A stretch of DNA of 64,000 nt. Origin: Holacanthus passer (lineage: Eukaryota > Chordata > Actinopteri > Pomacanthidae). Numbering within the stretch: the first letter of the stretch is position 1; each line of letters opens with the position of its first letter. The notes under the pieces are model-generated. The model worked only from the letters and a program-made list of their open reading frames with translations, ran no database searches and was not told the origin of the DNA. The DNA lies in contig JAFREQ010000034.1 in NCBI GenBank assembly GCA_025331565.1, forward strand, positions 1,364,001 to 1,428,000, given 5' to 3'. Positions 46,632 through 56,900 of this stretch are shown here, in pieces. Both the position numbers and the translations under genes were made by a program.

Positions 46632-48944
46632 GTATTTTTTGTCAATTATTCAAAGATTAACCGCTCTTACCTCATCACATTATCTTGTTGATGAAATTGA
46701 ATACCATTTACATTCTGATAGCGGTAATGAAAACAACAATGGATGCTGGACCTCGTTTCTTCGTGCAGTAAATGGAGGGATTCTCGTTGCCATCTAACGT
46801 GAGAAGCTTTTGAAAGGCGACACAGCAGAAATGGAGAACATTGCTTATCTATCTGTTGGAAATGTTATTTCTAGCTGGACATGTTTTAAAGCATTGGAAA
46901 AAAAACCATGATGCACAAGTGTGACAATATTTTCTTTTACATCTTATCTGAAGATTTTTCTGGAGGTTTTCTGGAGCAAAAATGAGATATTTGAGATAAG
47001 TAATTGGAGGAAAGCTCCACACAGGAGAGCTGCAGCAGTCTTTTCTAGGTCAGCTGACTTATAATTCTGCCAGCACGTCTTGGCCAGTACAAGGATCTCC
47101 CCCAACATGTAGTTAGTGACTACAGGAACCTTCTTTCCACATGACCACACCATCCTGGCTCCTGGCTGGTCGACCTAATATTGCAATGGAAAAACTCATA
47201 TGTTAACTTCTTTTAAATAAGTGCTTTAGACATTACTGCTCTGCCTCTCCTCTGCTACTCTGAGATATAATGTAAATATCCATGCATTTTCTCTTTTACT
47301 GTAAAAGAATAATTTTACATTTTGGGGTAAAATTTATTTGCTTTTTTTTGGGCAAAAGTTAAATGAGAAGCTCAATACCCCCAAAAATGAAACTAACTGT
47401 TCTCCAGCTCTCCAACACTTTTAAAAGCATTGCAACTCATTTATTTAACCTGTGCAAAAACCGAGATGCAAAAACATCACGTTCAGGTTCAGACTCCAGG
47501 TTAAGCTAAAATAACCAGCAGGCTGACAGTAGCTCCTTTGATGCACAGACACGAGAGTGGCATCAATCCTTTCATCTATCTCTGCAAAAAAAAAGCAAAT
47601 TCTGATATTTTCAAAAACATCACAAACGTTACAGATCAGTGATCATTACAGGATAAGAATGCAATCCTATTTCCCATGCTGCATCTCTTTGTTTAAGTTT
47701 GTTTGCACGATCAAACCACACAGTTTAATTTAAACTCGATCATCATTTAACCTATAATGTGTGCTAAATCATTGTCTGGATGCTGCTCAGCTCCCAGACA
47801 AACCATTACCCGAATGAAAGCGGCGTTCATTTGCTGTTCATTTACCTAAAGTGTGATGAGGTGGCGTAAGTGTGTATTGGAGAGGATGGAGTGTTTGCTT
47901 TTATAAATCCAATGTCCCTTTAATTAACATCTCCACGGAGGAAAAATAAGCTCATGTAAAGCGATTTTTGACTGAAGAGGTTTTCATTCATGTTATGTTA
48001 TGTATCAAGGCAAATGGCCTGAACTTTACATGTCCTCAGGTTGATGTTTGATTGAAGTCGATGTTGTCCCTTTTACCCTTTATAAGCAGGCCGTTAATTA
48101 ATGAGACAAGTGACGTGTTCTGGAACAAGAAAAAAAAAAGTCTGATGTGATTTCTATTAAAATATCTTGCTGTGAATAGATGATAACGTATTACATAATG
48201 TAATTTACCGAATCAACTCCCTGTACCGTCATAATGATTTTCTGCTGCACTGATACGTTCACTACAATGTGGTTAAAGCTCCATTAGAGCTGTAATAAAG
48301 TTATGATTTCATTCTAATTTCATTTTAATTTCATGCAATTTCATTAGGCCAGAACCGCATCCCAGCAAAAAAACTGATTGCAAGCCGACTCATTCTAATT
48401 AAACATTAATGTATCCCATTTACATTTTGTAAATTATACAAATGTTTCCATGTGAGGCTGCACACAACAAGATTATCAGAAATGAAGAGGCAGATGCAAA
48501 TAGAGTTGCCTAAATGAATGGGAGTTGGTTTTGTACACAGTTTGATGTGTCACATGCTACACATTTCTTTGTGCTATAAAAGTAATTCCATGCATTTAGT
48601 TCTGCAGTTCAGTTTGTGTTAGTTCATACTTCTCCCGTGCAACATAACAGAGAAATATTCTGTTTTTGTTGCTGCTGTATTTATTCCACAGCTCTGTTCA
48701 CCAGTTACTTTTCACATGTATATTTTACATAGAAAACATACGACTAGCTTCTAAAATATGATGCATATGTTATAAAGCGAACTACCCAGCAGTACACAAG
48801 GTTCAAATTCCACCTCCACCAGCTACAACAGTGAAGAACCGCTTACATGTTAATGGACTCTGCATCATGAATATTTCTACTTTTGCCACTTTATGCACAT
48901 TTTTCACATTTTGCACAAGTAAAATTTTTAGCCAGTCAGTGGTG

Positions 48945-49440
48945 GAAGAAGTACTCGGACCTTTACGTGAGCAAAAGTAGCAATATTACAATATAGAAAA
49001 TACTTTGTTACAAGTAAATACTACATTCACAATTTTACTTAGTACATGTACAAGTATTAGCATCAAAATAGAATCAAAGTACCAAACGCTAAAGTACTCA
49101 TTATGCAGACTGGCCTGTTTCAGAATAATCTATATTACGTTATTGGATTCTAATTAGTGATGGATCAATATGTGCATTTCTTTCATGCTGCAGCTGGTAA
49201 AGGTGGGGATTATTTTTTCAAATATACTGCTAAGTACCTTGAGAATTTCACAAAGGGATGAAAAAAGTCTTATCTTTCATTACAATATATCATAATTTAA
49301 TTTTATTATTAATCTGATTCTGCACAGTAACTTTAGCTATCAAATAATGGTAGTGAAGCAAAAAGTACACTATTTATCTCTTAAGTATGAAGCATCAAAA
49401 ATTTGAAATACTCAAGTGAAGTACAAGTACCTCAAAATTG
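48945..49440. mobile_element. CAGTGGTGGAA family element, copy 2
   Basis: It begins CAGTGGTGGAAGAAGTACTC and shows the family's AAGTACAAGTACCTC-type motifs towards its far end. The right terminus is poorly preserved. Confidence 0.6.
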
Positions 49441-50719
49441 TATTTATTTATTAATTGTATTCATGGTTTATTGTGTCTTGTGGCTTTTTGCTACAAAAAT
49501 ATTTGTGAAAATCTATTTTTAACATTCTTATTTTGATTTATAAAATAGAATTATATTTATATATATTTCTGAAGGCATAATCAGTTTCAGAATGCAGTAC
49601 TTCCTCCTCTCTTTATTTGATGTCTTCACAGTATTTCTTTGCCTGGTTTGTCTCATGTTGAATTGCTGTAAGGCTGTATGACGTACCCATACTGTATATC
49701 TTGCTGGTGATCTCATGCTCAGGCTTATTGTCCATTTTTCTTATTTTCCCACCTCCTTTATTCAGCCCTGTTGTTTCTTTTAACTCTGGGTCATCCTGTC
49801 CTTTTTATCTCAAGAAGAATTATGAATTTGAATTTTGGTCTTTTCTCTCTGTCGCCCACCATCTTCTCCTTGTAACGTTGCAGCTCCCTGTTGGAGTCAC
49901 ACAGCCTGATACTGGAGCGGCCCGCTGCAGGCGAGCTGATCCTTATCTCTTCTATGTCGGCTTCCTCCTGGTGTAACTGTTCATCTTTGTGCCCGGCGGG
50001 CTGCTGCTGCTGTTACCGTACGTCATCATTTGCCTGGTGTCCACTCGGGGGCTTGTTAGTCATTGGTCATTTCCTACTCAGACCACCTGCTGTGCAGACA
50101 CATAGAAAGACTGGAGAGGGAGATGAAGGGAAATGAAGGGCTGTCACATTGTTTATCAGCATGTGCTATATTTCTATTAGAAAAAGGGCCCATGTGAAAA
50201 GGCCTATCTCAAAATCGTGTGTCAAATCATGTGTGAAAACAATAAATATATGGTTTTAGATGTGTTTAGTTAAGGTTAGAGGACGTTTCCAGAGTGTGTT
50301 GGAAATAATCTAATTCCTCAAGAGAAACAAATGACAGACCCAATAAGAGTCAGTCGTTTATTAGTGATTGATCAAACATTAGACACTAAAGCAGACACGG
50401 GTCAGAGCATTACATCGAACTAGTCGATGAACGCAATCTGGCAACTAACAGCAAAAACTCTTCAGCATTTATGCAAAGTTACAGAAGGAGGTACTGACCA
50501 CCAGATGAGCACAGCTCATTGTCGATTAACCACTATATCAACACAAAGCAGACATACACTCACCCACAGAGCAAAACCTAATCTATACATTAATTGCAAT
50601 GTGTGCTATTACACTGTTGATTTAAAAGATGGGTGCTTTCTTTTAAAAAAGTAGTGAATAGTGTAAAAGGTTATTAAATGATTTTCTATTACACTCAGGA
50701 AAGAAACCAAAACCAGGTT

Positions 50720-50949
50720 TTCAGATGAGCAGTTTTTATTCAACAAATTCCAGGTGACGACCGACAGACAGAAAGAAACACAACCGTGACAAACTGTACA
50801 TCCTCCTTCTGGTTCTTTACATCCTCTCTTCCACTTCAGCCCCGACACTCGTCTCTTTTGCCTCCTCTTCCTCTCTCCAGCTCCTCACACTCGTCCCTTC
50901 TCGTCCTCTCTCCACGCTCCTCTCGTTCAGAGCTCCTCGGAGTGGAAAG
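50720..50949 (-). CDS. trdn: trdn terminal exon and 3' UTR
   Basis: A very good acceptor (ttttctcctctacgtccttcag) opens the exon. In the phase set by exon 3 it adds AFHSEEL and stops at 50927-50929. The remainder, down to about 50720, is untranslated and purine-rich. AATAAA on the minus strand at 50735-50740 supports transcript termination here. The other forward frame from the acceptor is unusually rich in Arg and Glu, so a different upstream exon could make more of this exon coding. Confidence 0.65.
50735..50740 (-). terminator. trdn: poly(A) signal of trdn short transcript
   Basis: A canonical AATAAA on the minus strand lies about 190 bases after the predicted stop codon. Confidence 0.55.
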
Positions 50950-53900
50950 CTGAAGGACGTAGAGGAGAAAATGAGGTGTTCATCAATCCCAGTTATTGCA
51001 GGTATAAATATTAAGGGAGGACAAACTAGAATACTGATTGTAGCTACTTCTCACAGACAAATGCCTTTTTCCATACAAACAAACAAAAAAAAGACCTCTA
51101 CAGTTTCTTGGCTGAAATACCCAGCAAGCAATAAATATTAGGCTTCCTGCGCAAAGGCGTGATTTCTTCTTCTTCTCCTGTCTATGTGCTGTTGTTCTGG
51201 CCTTGCACCTCTTCCACTATAAATGAATGTTTCTTATGCTCATGGCACAATAACTCGGACTAACACGTCTTTCTGCCACTTGCTATCCATGTGAATGAGA
51301 GCACCCATTACATGTCATGGAAGTATTGTGAAATACAAGTGCTCCAGTTCAAGGTCTTACTACAGTTAATTAACAGTATTTTTAACGGGCTGTTGCTTCT
51401 GATAATTGGATGAAGAAGATAAGATGCGAAGTTTATTTTATGCCTAATGTATTTCCACAATTTAGCGGGTTAAAGGGGGGCACCGTGTTCATTATAACTC
51501 AGTTAGTCACCGAGTGATTATGTTCTGACGGCTTCATTATTGCTATTATCTGCACAGCGTGGATTATAATGATGAGCATCTGAACTTAAAAACATTAGCT
51601 TTCAGCATATACATGAGATGGCGGGATGAACAGTCTGCTTTCTGATTCATTTACATGCTGATGTGTTAAATTTAAAATGTCCCACTCGTGCTTTGGTGCA
51701 TGTAAATGTCACGTCCTGAATAAGACGTCAGGCGTGGGGCAAGCATCTTATTCACGATATTAGTCATTAATAACCTCAGTCACTAAATGGTTAAGTGTGT
51801 GAGGTGATGTTTTCTTACATGTGAGGGTTTCAGTTAGCTGGTGAATACCTTCCTCCTCATCATCAGGGGCCACCAGACTGGCTGCAAAAGTCCATATCAT
51901 CTCCAGCCAATCGGTGCTCTCCTGGGCCGTGACGTCGACAGGGACCGCAGCATGGCTTGATCTTATTGGACGGACGCCACCTGATCAGAACATAGAGAAA
52001 GAAAAAACAATCGAATAAAGAACAAATATTATGAAATATTTAGACCTAAGATATTTTAAAGAGTCAAACTGAGTGTGAAGAAGTGAACAAAATACACAAA
52101 TTACTGTAGAACAGAAAATGAACATCCACCTCCACAAAGGCCATATGCATTAAAAAGCATGTATATACTGAATATAAGCAGGATGTGTATGTCACCTCAT
52201 GCAGCTGTTAGAGCTCACACACTATGCTACGGTTCATTATACTGTAAGTCTCAGTTTGGTCACAGCAGGTTGCCAGAGAAAGCAATATTCTATAATATCA
52301 GATATATTTAAACTTAGTGTGAGGAAGCGAGTGTGAATGCGATATGTGTGATTGCTTGCGAGTTTCTGCTTGCCTCTAGCCCTCAGACCCCTCTTAGCGA
52401 TGGCAGGAGGAGGAGGGAGACCTGAGGGGAGAGACAGAATGACGTGAGGGGTAAGATGCAGGTTGTAGAGAGACAAAGAAAGAGAGAGAGAGAGAGAGAG
52501 GGTGAGCAAACACAGAGGAAAGATAACAGAAGAGAGAATCCATAAAGAGAACAATGATCAGCGGCCTTCATCGCTCGGCATATTGTCCATGTTCAATCAC
52601 TCACATCCACACGCAGCGTTAGTTTGACTGTTTTGCTGCTATGATGGCAAACATGATAAAAAAGAATTAAAAAATAACCATCGCACACAAACCACACTTT
52701 ACTTCATACAGAGCATGTTAGGGTTTAATCTCTTGACGATGCCAAGGACATGCGGAGTGAAAACACAGCAAAAAACAGCAACCACATTTTCAGCAGCATT
52801 TCCACATTCACAACAACATTTTTCTCACTGTGCAATATGTAGGAATTTTCCCCACTGTTTGTGCAATACCATAGCAATTTCTGTGCAATAGCATTCATGG
52901 CATCTTTATTCTCATATGAAAGTAGTATGTCAAATACTTCTGGATGTCAATAACAAGGAGAAACGTTTAACATATTTTAAATACTTTACCTCATTTAGTG
53001 TAAATACTTTTTCTTTTTGTTATTGCTGCCTTATTTTTAACTTAGCCACTTTATTTGTATTTATTTTGAGTACTGTACTTCGAGTTGCCTGTTCTGCGAG
53101 CTGCTGTAACGAGTGAATTGAGGGGGATCAATAAAAGCTATCTTATCTTATCTTATCAAATTTGGTACACAGATGTCCACGCAGAGTCTACTCTTACATC
53201 CTTACATTTTTTAGCAGACCCTCACGCAGACATGAAAAAGTATAATCTCAGCCTTAGTGTCACTTAGTAACTTTTGGTTTCCACTCCGGTAGACTGAAGC
53301 GCCAACACGTGCCAAGAAACATATTTGGTACCACTTTCCAATCCTTAATTAATGGCTAATAAATGATTTAATGATGTGTCATAAATCATTTATAAGCCAA
53401 TGATAAGAACAGATTTTTGAGTTTATCCTCCAGCAGGATCCTTCTTTGTCTGTTTGACTCTTTAAATAATGAGTTTGACCTTTGACCTTCTTGATTTATT
53501 AACAAATATTGAATATTCTGTGCATTAAGTGCCGACTTAACAGATAATTATACAAATTATTTATTAATGGTTTATGACTTTTAAGACATCTATGATGCTT
53601 ATTGACGACTAATTGACAACGTAAAGAAAGTTTGTCATTGATTTTATGAATCAATTGACAATTAATGTCCCATCAGACCAAGTTCATCATATTAATGGTT
53701 TATAAGTGATATATACAGCATTAATGCACAATTTATTAACTAGACTCTTGATAATGGGTGACTTATGAGAGAGTTGTACCAACATATTAACTGATGCATT
53801 CTTGTTGTTTTCTGATTTTTGGACGACTTCTTTCACAGTTAATTTTGCACATTTATTAGTGATGGCAGGTGGTGTAAATACACACTGTAATGTCGGGGTT

Positions 53901-56900
53901 CAGAAGCTGGTAAAAGCGATCGTTTGGTACCAACTGATACACTGGAGGCATTTTAAAGCAGCAAGTCAATTATGCCAAAATTATTCTAATTATTTTTTCT
54001 TTTATTTTTGTACAAGGACCCTTCTGTGCTATTCACAACGGCTTTGTCCCAGCGGCTGCTCTCATTAATTCATCTCTTTAATTTTCCCTCTCCCAGGTGG
54101 AAGAAGCTTTCTGCCTGTTTGTTGCCCAGTGTGGAGGAGTCCTATAATGGATCCTCATAAACAGCTGATTAATGCGCTGACATTTCTTTGATTGGCACCC
54201 CAGACACAGTGCAGCAGACACCAGGAAGAGAAGGCCAGCATTTCCCCCCCTGCTGACTCCCTGTCGTCCTTTTATTGCCTTTCTACCCCGTCTCTCATCT
54301 CATGTCTCTTCTCCCTCCTTTCCTTAAATTTTCTGTCTTCTGTCTCACTTTCATGTTGTCGTCCTGCGTTTCTTCTCTCTACCTTCCAGCCTTTGTTTCT
54401 TAGTTTTGTGGAGTTTAGCATCAAAATGATAAAAGAAAAAAAAAAGAGAATAAAAATACAAATTGTGCCGCAGAGATAAAAACAGGAAACCCAAGAGGCT
54501 CTGAAAAACCTCTCAGAAGAAAAGAGCAAAAAGTAGCTGGAAGACACATCTGGATAAGAAGCCGATACAAAGCTTCTGTTTTTATTTCTTTTTTTCGCTC
54601 AATACTCCCTCCCTCCCATTCTTCCTTCCTTACTTTTTCTGTCATCCTTTCCTTCTTTCCTTCCTTATTCTTTCCTTTCTCATTCTTGTTTGATTCCTTT
54701 GTTTCTGTCTTTCTTTCTTTCTATTTTCCTTTTCGAGAAGAACCACACATAAAGAAACTCTTTTTCAGCCTCTCTGTCAGAGAAACAAGGTTTGATAAAG
54801 TGACTGATTAAACTGTTGGCTGTTCTTCTTTGTCTCTCCTCCTCCACCTTCTCCTTCTGTGACACCTCTGCATTTTCTTCCTTCCAGCTGTTTTCTATAC
54901 TCTCTGCCTTGATCTCCTTTGAATTACTATATTTTCTATGCAGTGTGTGTGTGCAGGCTTGTTTCTATATCTGTATCATTTGCTGATACGAAGACTGTCT
55001 GTCTATTCTCTTTATATACACACGCATACAAAACTCTATCTCTGCTCTTTCACAACAGGGAGAATTGCATTTCTTTTTTATTGACCAAAAATGTCTCCTG
55101 GCTGTTTCATTTACACACACTGGCCTTTATTGAAATGTCATAGCGAGAGAAAAGCCTTGTGATTAAAAATGCAGTCCAGCATTTTGTCATTGTCAACTTG
55201 CAAATATTTGCTTCCGAAAATGGAAGATAACGGCAACATACAGGGGACACGTGCTTCTCATGTGCATTTCCTCCTCGGCTCATAGTCCTGACAGAAATGT
55301 TTCCTTGACTAAGAGAAAAAATTTTATATAACTCTGCATGAAATATGGAAGATAAATGAATCAATGTCATGCAGGGACTCTTTAATCCATTTTCTCTGTT
55401 TAGGTTTCCTTGCATTAAGATGTTAACCACATCTCCTTGAACATATTTCTCAAAGTCAGCGGTCACGAGAAAATAAATCTGTAAAATTGAGCAAATGATT
55501 CAATTTGAAATCCCAACACATTTAATGTTATCATCATACGCAATAATGGTAACCCAGTACCTAGATGTCTATCTTAAGCCTGTTTGTCACACAGCTTCTT
55601 TCACAGCTGCAGGTCCAGAGGAAACACAAACACACATGGATGACCACACTAGTGACGCAGGCACGTGTGTTGAGTTGTCATGCAGCCAAAGATAGCAGAC
55701 AGACTGATGACAAATTAAAGAAAAACACAAGGGGTCAGTGAGCATACAAATGATATGATTGACATGCTCTGGCCTTTCCAACCACCAGTCTCAATGATCT
55801 TAATCGTACGCCAATGGAAGATTTTGGAGGGATGTGTCTTGCTTTGCCTTGCTTATCCCTCTAGTAGAGATTCAGAGATGCTGTTTTGATGCTGTTTCTA
55901 GACTACATTCTAGTGAACATATAAGTTTTACACAAGGAAACAACGCTCAAAGGGTAAATCAATCCTGAATCACGTTGGATTTTTTTGCAGTGGGTTTTAT
56001 AAGGTACTTATCCATAGTCAGTGTATTATCTACAATAGATGAATGCACTGCTGTACTGCGAACGAACCCTTTAAGCAAGTGCACATAATATATTGCAAGG
56101 CCAAGAAAGATCTTCCATGCTCTAAACAGTGACCTGCAAATTTGTACCATTGACCAACAACAACAGCCGACCTTTGACCTTTGAAGGAGAACTGTTATTA
56201 TATATAATGGGGCAATAAATTAGCAAGCTTGTTTGCTCCGGCAGCTTTTTTTCTCTTATCCATAAAAAGTCTTTATTGAATATCCTCAGAACAAACTGGC
56301 ATGAGAGAGTTTAACGCCACAGTTCAGAGAAAACAGAAAGACAGTGTGACCGGGGCTTTAGTCAGGATTATCCGCAGACATTGGCATGGACACTTTTCTT
56401 TGAGAACCATTTTCTAACACAGACACAAAATAGTTTAAAACTGCCCACGGTCTCGACGGGAAATATCTGAAAAAGCTCTGCAAATGTGTGACGTGACCCC
56501 TTAGGGCAGAAAACTAGCTCTTTGAAACTTTCAAGCAGTGCGGCTTCGCCCGTTATCGGTATCATGGGTCACAGTGGATGTTTAGCTTTTGACAGCTGGA
56601 GGTAAACACTTTGCAGGTGGAAAGTTTCAACCAGCAGAGAGGTGATGTAGTGTTGATTTACCATTTGTCAAATGCTGCATCTCACGTTTTGAAACACTGG
56701 ACACATGCTAGACAGGGATCGTGTACGGCTTGATTTTCTGATTCTCTAGTACAAGCGAGCGGTGCAGTCAAACTGTTAGTGGTGTTTGCTGTTGTTGTTT
56801 TTACCAGGAGATAAACACACGGGGTCGTCACAGTATGATGTGTACTCTTTGGATGGGATGGCAGGTGATTGACGGCATGAGGATGGAGAAGAGGTGAAGG

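Larger units (their letters stand above)
37081..50719. other. intergenic region between the unnamed gene and trdn
   Basis: This 13.6-kb stretch has microsatellites, repeat copies and AT-rich sequence. No spliced gene could be assembled on either strand. I checked the minus strand for Lys/Glu-rich triadin luminal exons and saw none with acceptable borders, but such exons are very short and could be missed. Confidence 0.5.

Noticed and set aside
46944..47153. 69-codon minus-strand frame with balanced composition (VWSCGKKVPVVTNYMLGEIL)
   Set aside because: It looks more protein-like than most, possibly an old mobile-element fragment, but I recognise no family and see no flanking splice sites. 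A protein search would settle it.
49701..50136. Overlapping plus-strand frames just 3' of trdn
   Set aside because: Cys/Leu-rich translations without a recognisable domain. No gene model could be built.
54421..54865. Lys/Glu-rich minus-strand frames that resemble triadin KEKE sequence
   Set aside because: They lie between trdn exons 1 and 2, where no KEKE exon belongs, lack splice borders and derive from CTTCC/TTTCT simple sequence.
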